64,000 nt of DNA. It comes from Molossus alvarezi (taxonomy: Eukaryota; Chordata; Mammalia; Chiroptera; Molossidae). Within the stretch, counting starts at the first letter, position 1. Each line of letters opens with the position of its first letter. A program made the translations under genes and the position numbers. Where the stretch lies: contig CM073889.1 in the NCBI GenBank assembly GCA_037176705.1, forward strand, positions 103,061,890 through 103,125,889. Reading direction: 5' to 3'. Shown piece by piece: positions 9,969 through 20,261 of the stretch. Under the pieces are notes generated by a model, which was given only the letters and a program-made list of their open reading frames with translations, did not search any database and had not been told where the DNA came from.

Positions 9969-12436
9969 ACAGCAACTGTAAGATGAGGCATAGATTGTAC
10001 TATTCTTGTCTTACAGTTAAAGAAACCAAGAATCATACGTTCAGTTGTCTTCGTTTACAAGTCCAGTTAATGAAAGAGCCAGAAATAAAGGCACATGCTC
10101 TTCTCTATTTGACGCAAGTTCCACACACATAGGTGTAAACATTCTCCAAAAAGAATCATCATTTCTTTGTGTTTATAATCTCTCCCTAAGAAAACTACAG
10201 GTCTTTAAATTCAAAGAGGCCTTCAGGTTCTGTTTGTTTTTGCTAGCACTGCCTTGATACTTTGGGTCCTTTTTAAAGCACTGGTGGCAACATAAAACCA
10301 GCAGCTTAGCCTCCTGCTTCTACCTAATTCAGCTTTCCACCTCATTTAACAAAATGCAGCTTGATGGAATTCTCCGCTCTCTGACACAGAAGACGGTGAG
10401 TAGAAATTTTACTCAAGAACCCAATCTTTTTAACTCTAATTAAGCCTATTTCAAGCCTCTGTCTAAATTTGGAGCTGACAATTTAACTGGATGTTCAAGT
10501 ACAGGAGGAGAGAGAATGCTCTCCCTGACTAGGACTAGAATCATTTTTCACATTTGCAAAAAATAAAAATCTCCAAAGCAAACTGTTCCTGATGTAGTAA
10601 AAATTCTCCGTGATGCTGTTTTTTGGAATCACTTCTGGAGATCATATTTTAGTCACCGGTTAATATTAATCATGTGTGTGTGTGTGTTTGATGTTACTGA
10701 ACCCTTTGTCTTGAATCTATTCAGATAAGCATTACCTTAACTGCTACCCCAAAGGAAATGAAGTACCGAGCATTTGTCTAGCCATCTCTCTTCTAGACCA
10801 AGCTATTTTCTATCTGTCCAACTAAAGTGGAGTTCCTTCCACACTGCCCAACAGATTACCTAGAGTTGGATCCTGTCTAACAAAACTTAACTATCAGACT
10901 CCATGTCTTGTTAAGGCAGCACACTATGAAAAAGTATGTGAAATGTGTGTGTGTGTGTGTGTGTATACACATATCTGTTATTTATTTGGCCTCGGCCCAG
11001 TAGGTCACAAGGTCTACGTGAGCTTCAGCAACACAAGGTCTCTAAGAAGAGACGAGGAAAACCATAACAAGTAAGATTCAGAACCAGCACAAAGCTCTCA
11101 ATCTTGGCAATGTGTAAAACAACAAGAAGTCTGTTGCCTCTTCTCTGTATTAGCCTTCCTAATGATAAGGCTCAAGTAGTGGGAATACTGACAAAGGTAA
11201 ACAAAAATGTCAAAACTGAAAAGGACTTAGAGATGACCCTCTGAGATTCAGGTAGATGCATTGCCCAAAGGTATAGAGGTAGTCAGAAAACCAGGTCTCT
11301 GAGAGTTATTCTGTTACTCTGTTCATCAGAAGCTGGGTCACTTGCTATTTTCTGTGGTCTAGAACTGCCATCATTTAGTATGGGATCCTTCATTTCTTAC
11401 ACCCACAGAAGCTGGAGAATACAATGAAGCATAGAACCAGTGAGTGGCACGGATTCCTCAACACAACAGGAAAAGAAGGCATAGTGCAGACTAAGAGATG
11501 GTGTCTGGAGGTGGGATGCTTCTTTGCCTTTTAAACATCCACTATACTTAGACTTAGGAACTTCTACAATGTAATTGCACAAGCAAGTTTTTTGTTCGAA
11601 TGCATAAAAGGTACCTAGAAATGACAGAACTAGTTGAGATCCTGCTCCATTCATCCAGTGACCTGCATGATTCCTAAGTTCATTGGTAGCACCAATATTT
11701 TTTCCTTTGTTTTATGCTGGACTCTAACTTGCCATCCATTTATCATACCTCATGCATGAAAAATCTACAGATCTTAAGTGGCTTCTAATGTCCATGGTCT
11801 CCCGCATCCATTCAGATCCATGTTTCTTGCAGGGAAGGAGTAACAGTGTCACAGATATTGGACATGTAGCCATAGGACCGAGGTCTAGGAGTCAGTGTCG
11901 ATTTTGGCTCTTCCTCAGCCAGCTTCTCTGTGTGCTGAGTGGCTTCCTCCTGTCAGTGCTGGGATCTTTATATTTGTTTTGTGCTGCCCCTGGTCAATTA
12001 AAACAATTGATCCAATATTCTAATTCTCCTTGGCTTTGCTTCAGCCTGTCAGAGCTTTTAACATTTGTATTTATCTAAATTGCTGTGGGCAGGGCTGCCT
12101 TTTAACAAAATTGTAAGGTTGGAGAAGTTATCTGTACCTGTGTCCCCCTCTTCTGTGCTATTCCTTCATTCCTGGCTTTCCCCTGTTATGTCTATGCAGT
12201 AACAACATCTCCAGTGAGGTCAGAGTTTACATTAGTTCATAATCCTACAACATTTTCTCTCTCACCTACAGTGTTCAAGGCATTGGTTATTTGCCTAACA
12301 CATTTATAATCTCTGTCATGGGCTCATGCCCTTTATGCTACCTCCACGATTTTTGCTATACCACCTTAAATATAATTTACCTACTATCTTTCACTGGAAT
12401 CAACTGTTTACTCAAATTTATATCAAAAGTAGATTT
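9969..12436. other. Single-copy-looking sequence with TG repeats
   Basis: Contains (TG)n tracts at about 10673-10688 and 10944-10964. ATG at 10354 is followed by 13 further open codons and then ACG|GTGAGT, a good splice-donor shape at 10394-10395, but nothing else supports an exon. The 108-codon frame at 11752-12078 shows no recognisable protein features. Confidence 0.4.
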
Positions 12437-12709
12437 GCGAATTTATGTTTCTTTTTTTTGTAATCCTCATCCGAGGATATTTTTCTATTTATCTTCAGAT
12501 AGAGTGAGAGGGAGGGAGAGAGAGAGAAACATCAACGTGAGAGGGACACATCGACTGGTTGCCTCTTGCATGACCCCAATCAGGGCTGGGGATGAACCGC
12601 AACCAAGGTACGTGCCCTTGACCAGAATCAAACCCGTGACTCTTTGGTCTGCAGGCTGACACTCTAACCATTGAGCCAAACTGGCCAGGGCTGAGAATTT
12701 GTGTTTCTT
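12437..12709 (-). mobile_element. Ves SINE with target duplication
   Basis: Minus-strand Ves (body about 12453-12691). GCGAATTTATGTTTCTT on the left and GAGAATTTGTGTTTCTT on the right are the target duplication, with two mismatches. TCCTCATCCGAGGATATT and the GCCAAACTGGCCAGGGC head are both present. Confidence 0.92.
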
Positions 12710-13527
12710 ATCAAAAAGGCAAACTGTGTACTGGCTGCTGACTCTGTCTTCCACATCAAATCTAACAGATGTTAGAAAAGGTATAGTTCATGTGAGTGAA
12801 TGTGGAGCTTCTCCTAACAAGTGGTACAAAACCATGAAAATACTCAGGAGGCTTCAAGTCTCTGGGTTTCTTTCGAAGTGAGGAAATGGCAACATGGGAA
12901 GTGTTGGGTGGAGCGTCTCTGTACACCATTACTTCTCCCTCTCAGACTGCCCAGGCTAGAAGCCAGGACATCCCCTGGCTGCAGCTGAGTGTACCTCCAA
13001 TATAGTAATGCAAAATTTGGCTGGCACCAGGTTTCCAGGGCCCTAAAGGGAAAGGGATTGGGATAAACAACTACATGCTGCCTAGAAGGCCTACCCTGGA
13101 TTATTATATTTGCCCACTGTAGTGTGGTAGTATGGTTAGGAAGGATGTAATAAAGTCTAGACATGAATGAGTCACAGTAGGTCAGCCCAGAGCCCTGCTG
13201 GGATAGGTAGCTGACTTATCCATCTAACTCGTATTTATGGAATGGCTGCTCTATGTTAGCCATTGTTCTAAGTGCTGAAGATGGTAATAAACAATACAAA
13301 GTTCCATCCCCAAGGAATTTACATTCTAAAGGGAGAAAATATTTAATAAACATGTGGTAATTTGATAATTTACCATGAGCACTACCCCTCGTATTCTATT
13401 TCCATCATGGGCCAGAACACTGCCACACAGGGTGACTGTCTCTAGATAAAAGTGAGCCTGGATACTGTGACAGCTGATGTCCTGGAGGCAACAGCTCCAG
13501 GAAAACAGTGGGAGTGGTTAAGCAGAC
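12710..13527. other. Mostly single-copy; possible old repeat at 13225-13375
   Basis: TATTTATGGAATGGCTGCTC and the following GTTCTAAGTGCTGAAGATGG resemble a widespread ancient mammalian repeat also hinted at near 52430-52620. The family is not named. The rest is unassigned. Confidence 0.35.
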
Positions 13528-13748
13528 TACAGTTGCCCCTTGGTATGTGTATAACATTGGTTCCAGGAACGCTCTTGGATACCAAAATCTGCAGATGCTC
13601 AAGTCCCTTATATAAGACGGAGTAGAGCATTGCATACGGTCAGCCCTCCACATCCTTGGATTCCCAACCATGATTTAAAATACTGTTTTCAGTCTATGGT
13701 TGGTTGAATCCATGGATACAAAACCCTCAGATACGGAGGGCCGACTAT
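13528..13748 (+). mobile_element. Tigger-type non-autonomous DNA transposon
   Basis: The element runs about 13530-13746 with a CAGTTGCCCCTTGGTAT left end next to TA and a complementary GATACGGAGGGCCGACTA right end. Internal landmarks GGATACCAAAATCTGCAGAT and TTGGTTGAATCCATGGATAC are characteristic of TcMar-Tigger (pogo) MITEs. It has no transposase frame and would have been moved in trans. These are fossil elements in eutherians. Confidence 0.8.
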
Positions 13749-13849
13749 GTCAATAGACAATCCACCTAGAGTATACCTCCCTTCCCCCTTAATCATAGCT
13801 CGAGAAACAAGGGTAGGACTAGACTGCTCTCTTCCCAGATGCAGAGGAA

Positions 13850-15420
13850 GCTGCCCCTGTAAAAGAAATATCAATGAGATATCAGTAAAATTTTTAAAAA
13901 TCACAGTATTTGATGAATGTGATGACAATATATGGCAGCAAAAACAACAACAAAATCATCTAGTGGAGAAAACAGAGCTAATGGGGCAGGAACAACAAAC
14001 TTTGAATAAACATAATACATATCCTCAGGGAAAAAAGGAAATTTATTCCAAACATAAAAAGGGGCAGATGTTTTTAAAGAGACACCAGTTAGAGATATTG
14101 GATGTGAAACAATGTCATTGTTTGAATAAAGAATTCAATAGAAAATTTAAATAGCTACAAAAGCAATGAAGTGGAAAATCTTATGAAGAAGATTATCCAG
14201 ATTATGGGGATGGCATAAATAAAAAGAAAGTATTTGAAAAAACTTCAGAGATAAAGAAAATCAAATTAGAATGCAAATATTTATTTAAAAGAAATTCCAG
14301 AAAAAAAAATTTTTAAAGACAACATAGGAAAATAATCTTTGAAGAAAAAGTATTTTCCAGAAATAAAGAAAGGCACATGACCTAAGATGAAAAATGCCTT
14401 CAGAAGGTAAAGCAGCATGTAGTAAAGAAAGAAATAAAACCACACATCTGCACACGTTAGAGCGGGATTTAACAGAAAACTTCCTCAGTGAAGAACAAAT
14501 CGCCTGTAAAGCCACAGGCATAAGATAGGATATCCTATTTCTCGAAAACAAGACAGTAAGATCATGAGTTGTTGGAGATCAGGAGAAGGAACTGATTCTA
14601 GATTGTTGAGATAGTAGGTCGTTTTTATGATAAGGCAAAATAAAAATGTTTTCACCTTAACACTCTGTACCGCAGGCCGACGCTCTAACCGCTGAGCCAA
14701 ACCGGCCAGGGCTCACCTTAACACTTATAGATCTCATCTAAAGACTTTATTGAGTATATTCTTTAACAGGATGTATTTATTTATAAATAAAGCAATAATT
14801 GTGGAAAGCAAGAATAAATAAGGGCATTAATAAATGTTATTTGTTTTAATAAACAGTGGTTAAAAGGAAATATATATCCACAATGCCTAATCTACAATAA
14901 TGTCTCATCAAAACGGGTGAAGTGAATTGTAATACCGAATAAAGGGAGATAAAATTTGCCCAAGTTTTTATCATTCAAGAATGGGAGATATAGGTGTTAA
15001 AGAAATTGAGACATTGGTCAAGAAAAGAAAACTATGTGCTTTAATAAGAGAATTGTAACCAGAACAATGTAAAGTTTAAATAAGCAATGGTAAATAAGAG
15101 AATAGAAGGAAGGAAGGAAGGAAGAAAGACCAATCTAAGCAATAAACATTGTTTTTAGAAAACAGTCAAAAAGGTAATGGAAATAAATCTTAATTCTTTT
15201 GTATTATAATAAATAAAAACAGACTAAAGGCACAAATGTAGAAATATAGACTCAGAAAACATGAAGAATCCAGTAATTTCTTTTTAACCTTATACTAAAG
15301 ATAGAGAAATGTTGAAAATAAAGATACAGGAAAAAAGCTAGTAGGCAAACATGAACTAAAACAAAGCTGAGAGAGTTACAGTTTTAATATCAAACAAAAT
15401 GCAATAAAAAGTATATACAA
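13850..15420 (+). mobile_element. Probable ancient L1/HAL1 ORF1-region remnant
   Basis: A-rich sense strand with runs resembling decayed L1 ORF1 coiled-coil coding sequence. No frame longer than 135 codons survives. Contains a short (GGAA)n at 15107-15124 and a tailless Ves head at 14665-14712. I see no clear ends, so both limits and family are uncertain. Confidence 0.4.
14652..14725 (-). mobile_element. Tailless Ves head with 13-bp duplication
   Basis: Only about 48 bases of a Ves head (14665-14712, complement of the A-box end, ending AAACCGGCCAGGGC) lie between perfect copies of TCACCTTAACACT at 14652-14664 and 14713-14725. There is no A-rich tail, no B-box region and no 3' half. A deletion after insertion would not normally leave intact duplications, so this looks like a primary 3'-truncated insertion of the kind described as a tailless retropseudogene. 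Confidence 0.85.
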
Positions 15421-15689
15421 ATGTACATGTATATGCACATGTGTGAAGAAAACAGCATAGAACAGCACTTCGCACATCTCAGGTGCTATAGAGAACCTAT
15501 TTATAATTACCATTACTATTTTTATTGCAGGACAAATCTATGCAGAAGAATTCCAAATAATTTATGTAAATATTCTGACCTTGGGGGAACAGAGCATAAC
15601 TCTCCACTTGTGAGTGTGAGAGCTTATAATGTCTTCCTTCCAAAGAGTACAATATGTAGAAGAGGAACATTGCAACTTTACAGTGGAGA

Positions 15690-15998
15690 AACCTGACAAA
15701 TATGCATTCCCTCAACCAGATGATGAAGATTCATTCATATGGACAGGTGAAAATGGCGTTTTTACCTCTGTGGTCTTCCTCCCAAAATCCATAACCTCAG
15801 TCTAATCATAAAAAAATATCAGACAACTCCCTGAATAGACATCCGACAAACTACCTGAGTAGTACCTTTGAGCACTGGTAATGGTAACCAGAAATAATGA
15901 AGGTCTCAGAAACTGTCACAGCCAAGCAAAGCCTGAGGGAACTTGATGGCTAAAAGTAATGTGGTATTCTGAATAAGATCTTGGAAAAACTTTATTTT
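15690..15998 (+). mobile_element. Ancient interspersed repeat, family unsure
   Basis: AAACCTGACAAATATGCATT, GTGGTCTTCCTCCCAAAATC, CAGTCTAATCATAAAAAAAT and TAATGTGGTATTCTGAATAA occur in the order of a common mammal-wide repeat, at high divergence. I recognise the sequence type but cannot name it reliably. Confidence 0.4.
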
Positions 15999-16235
15999 AA
16001 AAATGCCAGCTAGCCTGGTAGTGTGGCTTAGTGGTTGAGCATTGACCCATGCACCAAGAGGTTGCTGCTTCAATTTCTGGTTAGGGCACATGCCCAGGTT
16101 GTGGACCAAATCTCCAGTGGGAGGCATGCAGGAGGCAGCCAATCGATGTTCTCTCTCATCGATGTTTCTATCTCTCCCTCTCCCTTCTTCTCTCTCTAAA
16201 ATCAATAAAAAGAAAAAACTTAAAATGTCAGCTAA
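15999..16235 (+). mobile_element. Ves-type SINE, first of a triplet
   Basis: Sense SINE (body about 16014-16220) with head GCCTGGTAGTGTGGCTTAGT and GGTTGAGCATTGACC. Its AGGAGGCAGCC block and AAAATCAATAAAAAG tail mark the older subfamily. The flanks AAAATGCCAGCTA and AAAATGTCAGCTA form its target duplication. The next SINE begins directly in the right copy. Confidence 0.88.
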
Positions 16236-16495
16236 GCCCCGGCTGGTTTGGCTCAGCCATTAGAGCGCCAGCCTACTTACCGGAGAATCCAAGTACAGCT
16301 CCCGCTAGGGGCACATACCTGGGTTGCAGTTTGTCCCTGGCCCCGGTTGGGGTCATGTGGGTGGCAATCAGTTGATGTGTCTCTCTACATTGATGTTTCT
16401 CTCTCTTCCCCCCCTCTCTTCCTCCTGCTCTATTTGAAGATAAATGCAAAAATGTCCTCGGGTGAGGATAAAAAAAAAAATACCAGCTAACAAGT
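16236..16495 (+). mobile_element. Ves SINE, second of a triplet
   Basis: Starts GCCCCGGCTGGTTTGGCTCA at 16236 and ends with the GATAAATGCAAAAATGTCCT / CGGGTGAGGATAAA unit and an A tail. It is followed by AAATACCAGCTAA, a third copy of the same target word. It therefore inserted into the duplication made by its left neighbour, or into the neighbour's tail boundary. Confidence 0.9.
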
Positions 16496-16510
16496 TTTTT
16501 TTTAAAAAAA

Positions 16511-16745
16511 AGATTATAATTGAGTGTTGTCCCATGGACTGAGAGGTCCTGTTTCAATTCCTGGTCAGGGCACACTCCTGGGTTGCAGACTTGATCCCCA
16601 GTAGGGGGCAGGCAGGAGGCAGCCAATTGATGTTTCTCACATCCATTTTTCTATCTCCCCCTCCCTTCTTCTCTCTCTAAAAAACACACACAATAAAAAC
16701 ATATTTTTAAAAAGTGACAAAAAAAATAAAAATAAAAAAGGATTA
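16511..16745 (+). mobile_element. 5'-truncated Ves-type SINE, third of a triplet
   Basis: Lacks the A-box head. It begins at TGAGTGTTGTCCCATGGACT and contains CAATTCCTGGTCAGGGCACA, the AGGAGGCAGCC block and a CACACA/AAT tail. AGATTATAAT on the left and GGATTATAGT on the right are a probable target duplication. Confidence 0.82.
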
Positions 16746-17059
16746 TAGTCTTAAATGTAAAAGTTAAGTCTATAAAACACTTTTAAGAAAACATAGGAGT
16801 AATTTTTTAAATTTGATAATAGCTTCTAGATATAATACTGAAAACATTAACCACAAAAAGAAAAAATATAGATTAACAACACCAAATAGAAGACTTTTAT
16901 ACTGTAAAATACATCGAGAAAGTGAAAAAACAATCCACTAAATAGGAGAAAATATTAGCAAATGGTATATCTGATAAGGGAAATACATCCAGAATATAAC
17001 AAGAACTCATATAGCTCAATGATAAAAAGACAACTCAATTGAAAAATGGGCCAAGGATC

Positions 17060-17337
17060 TAAATAGACATTTCTTTATTTTATCCTCACCTGAGGACATT
17101 TTTCCATTTTTTGTACAGATAGAGTGGGAGGGAGAGAGAGGAAGAGAGAGAGAGAGAAACATCGATGTGAAGGGACACATCGAGTGGCTGCCACCCACAC
17201 AACCAACCAGGGCCGGGGACAAACTGCAACCGAAGTACGTGCCCCTAGCGGGAACCGAACCCGGGTCTCTCTGTACCGCAGGCCGGCGCTTTAACCGCTG
17301 AGCCAAACCGGCCAGGGCTTAAATAGACATTTCTTTA
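17060..17337 (-). mobile_element. Ves SINE with 18-bp target duplication
   Basis: Minus-strand Ves (17078-17319) flanked by perfect copies of TAAATAGACATTTCTTTA at 17060-17077 and 17320-17337, taken from the L1 it entered. The head and the TATCCTCACCTGAGGACA unit are well preserved, indicating a young insertion. Confidence 0.95.
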
Positions 17338-17761
17338 AAGAAAGTATACAAATGGCCACCATTTGTATTATTCGTCATTAGAGAAATGCAAATCAAAACC
17401 ACAATGAGATACCAGTTCACACCCACTGAATGGCTAAAATGTTGTCTTTGATGTGGAGAAATGGGAACCCCACATATTGGTGGAATTGCAAAATGATGCA
17501 ACTGCTTTGGAAGTTTCAGAGTTTGTCAGTTCCTAAAAATGTTAACCATAGAGTTTCCATATGATCCATCTGTTCCACTCTTATGTATATATGTAAGAGA
17601 AATAAAAACACATGCCCACACAAAAACTGTACCTTAGCGTTCATAGCAGCATTATTATAAGAGTAAAAATAAACAACACCAAGGTCTACCAACTGATGAA
17701 TGGATAAACAAATGTGGCATATCCATACAATGGAATATGAAATATTATTTGACAATAATAC

Positions 17762-17975
17762 TGCCTCGCTGATGTGGCTCAATGGATTGAGTATTGTCCC
17801 ATGGACTGAGAGGTCCCAGTTCAATTCCTGGTCAGGGCACATATCCGGATTGCAGGCTCAATCCCCAGTAGGGGAGTGCAGGAGGCAGCCAATTGATGTA
17901 TCTCTCTCACATCAATATTTCTATCCCTCTCTCCCTTCCTCTCTCTCTAAATAATTAATAAAAATATATTTAAAA
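17762..17975 (+). mobile_element. Older-subfamily Ves SINE, sense
   Basis: Head GCCTCGCTGATGTGGCTCAA, then TTGTCCCATGGACTGAGAGG, the GGAGGCAGCCAATTGATG block and a TAATTAATAAAAATATA tail. It interrupts the old L1 between its GGAATATGAAATATTATTTG and GAAATACTGATGCATGTTAC segments. Confidence 0.87.
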
Positions 17976-18706
17976 GAAAAGAAATGAAATACTGATGCAT
18001 GTTACAACATGGATAAATCTTGAAATCATTATTCTAAATGAAACAAGCCAAACAGAAAAGACCAAACAGAAAGGGAGGACATCTGTAATATGCTCAACAA
18101 TAAAGATTAACAAAGAAACAAACAAAAAAGAAATCACTTTATATGATTCTATTTATATGAAATATCCAGTGTAGGAAAATTCATAGACACTGAAGGTAGA
18201 TTAGTGGTTGTCAGAGGCTGGAGATAGGAGAGAGTAAGGAGTGGCTGCTAATTTCTTATGGGGGTAAGAAGAATGTTCTAACTTAGACACTAGTTACATT
18301 TGCCAACTCTGAATAAACTAAAAGCCATAGAACTGTGTACTTCAATTATTTATTTATGTAATTTTTAAAAATTTATTTATTTTTGTTACAGATGTTTCTC
18401 CTTCTTTGCCCATGGACACCCACCTCCCCCTCCCTCCCCGCCCTGTCCCCAGCTTTGTTGTCCATGTCCATTGGTCATGTGTACATGCATATAAGTTCTG
18501 TGGTTTATCTCCCCCCCGCCCGTTCCCTCTTCTGAGGGTTGTCAGTCTGTACCCTACTTCCACGTCTCTAGGACTAGCCTGTTCTTCACACTGTTATGTT
18601 CATTATATTCCACAAATAAGTGAGATCATATGATATTTGTCTTTCTCTGCTTGGCTTGTTTCACTTAGGATAATATTCTCCAGGTCCCTCCATGTTGTCC
18701 CAAAGA

Positions 18707-18980
18707 ATTAAGAGATTTTCTTTTCTTTTTTTTCTTTTATCCTCACTCGAGGACATTTTTCTGGTTCAGATGGAGTGGGAGGGTGAGAGAGGAAGAGAGA
18801 GAGAGAGAGAAACATCGACATGAAAGGGACACATCGAGTGGCTGCACGACCAACCAGGGTCAGGGACAAACTGCAACAGAGTCACGCGCCCCTAGTGGGA
18901 ACCGAACCTGGGTTTCTCCAGACCGCAGGCCGATGCTCTAACCGCTGAGCCAAACTGGCCAGGGCAAGAGATCTTTCTTT
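18707..18980 (-). mobile_element. Ves SINE inside antisense L1
   Basis: Body 18722-18965. AAGAGATTTTCTTTT and AAGAGATCTTTCTTT flank it as the target duplication. The sequence between the tail unit and the GA tract is slightly shortened compared with other copies. Confidence 0.92.
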
Positions 18981-19987
18981 CTTACAGGTGCAAAGTACTA
19001 AATTGTGTATATGTACGACTGCTTTTTTATCTGTTCATCTACTGATGGACATTTGGACTATTTCCAGATCTTAGCTATTGTAAATAGTACTGCTATGAAC
19101 ATGGGGGTACATATACTTTTTCTGATTGGTATTTCAGGCTTCTTAGGCTATATTCCTAGAAGTGGGATCACTGGGTCAAATGGAAGTTCAATTTTTAATT
19201 TTTTGAGGTAACACCATAGTGTTTTTCATAGTGGCTGCACCAGTCTACATTCCCACCAACAGTGTACTAGAGTCCCCTTTTCTCTACACCCTCGCCAATA
19301 CTTGTTTGATGATTTGTTGATGACGGCCATTCTGACAGGTGTGAGGTGATACCTCATTGTTGTTTTAATTTGCATCTCTCTGATGATTAGCGATGTTGAG
19401 CAATTCTTCATATGTCTCTTAGCCATCCGTATGTCCTGTTTGGAGAGGTGTCTATTTAGTTCCTCTGCCCATTTTTTAATTGGATTCTTTGTCTTCCTTT
19501 TGTTGAGTTGTATGAGCACTCTATATATTTCGGAAATTAACCCCTTATCTGGTGAATCATTGGCAATTATGCTCTCCCATTAAGTGGGTTACCTTTCCAT
19601 TTTGGTGGTGGTTTCTTTTGCTGTGCAGAAGCTTTTGAGTTTGATGTAGTCTCATGTGTTCATTTTTGTCAATTTTGTCCATTGACATTTTGTTGCCTAC
19701 ATTTTCTTCTAGGATTTTTATGGATTCATGAGTCACATTTAAGTCTTTTATCCATTTTGAGTTTATTCTTGTGTATGGTGTAAGTTGATGGTCTAGTTTC
19801 ATTTTTTTGCCTGTAGCTGTCCAATTTTCCGAACACCATTTATTAAAGAGGCTGTCTTTACTCCATTGTATGCTCTTGCCACCTTTGTTGAATATTAATT
19901 GAGCATAATGATTTGGGTCAATTTTTGGGTTCTCTGTTCTATTCTATTGATCTATGTGCCTGTTTTTGTGCCAGTACCAGGCTCTTT

Positions 19988-20261
19988 TGATTACAGTAGT
20001 TTTTTTTTTTTTTTTTATCCTCACCCGAGGACACTTTTTCATTCTTTGTTCAGATAGAGCAGGAGGGAGAGAGAAAGAGAGAAACATCGATGTGAAAGGG
20101 ACACATCGAGTGGCTGCCACCCCCATGACCAACCAGGGCCGGGGACAAACTGCAACCGAGGTACATGCCCTTAGCGGGAACCGAACCTGGGTCTCTCCAG
20201 ACCGCAGGTCGATGCTTTAACTGCTGAGCCAAACCGGCCAGGGCTGATTACAGTAGTTTTT
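19988..20261 (-). mobile_element. Ves SINE inside antisense L1 ORF2
   Basis: Body about 20005-20244. TGATTACAGTAGTTTTT is repeated exactly on both sides. Well-preserved head (AAACCGGCCAGGGC) and TTTATCCTCACCCGAGGACA tail unit. Confidence 0.95.

Larger units (their letters stand above)
16746..18345 (+). mobile_element. Old L1 3' half, sense, carrying two SINEs
   Basis: Decayed end of ORF2 (CAATTGAAAAATGGGCCAAG, AATCAAAACCACAATGAGAT, GGAATATGAAATATTATTTG) running into an L1M-type 3'UTR (TAGATTAGTGGTTGTCAGAG). The extreme 3' end resumes at 24702-24760 beyond the antisense L1, so the two belong to one copy. No coding frame survives. Confidence 0.88.

Noticed and set aside
11752..12078. 108-codon frame with a hydrophobic stretch
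   Set aside because: No homology, no start-site or splice context, and composition like the surroundings.
13747..14154. 135-codon basic frame
   Set aside because: Begins in the end of a Tigger-type element and continues into A-rich old LINE-like sequence; lysine-rich by composition only.
14665..14712. Possible tRNA gene or tRNA fragment
   Set aside because: The sequence is the Ves head, not a canonical tRNA, lacks the 3' half and sits between target duplications.
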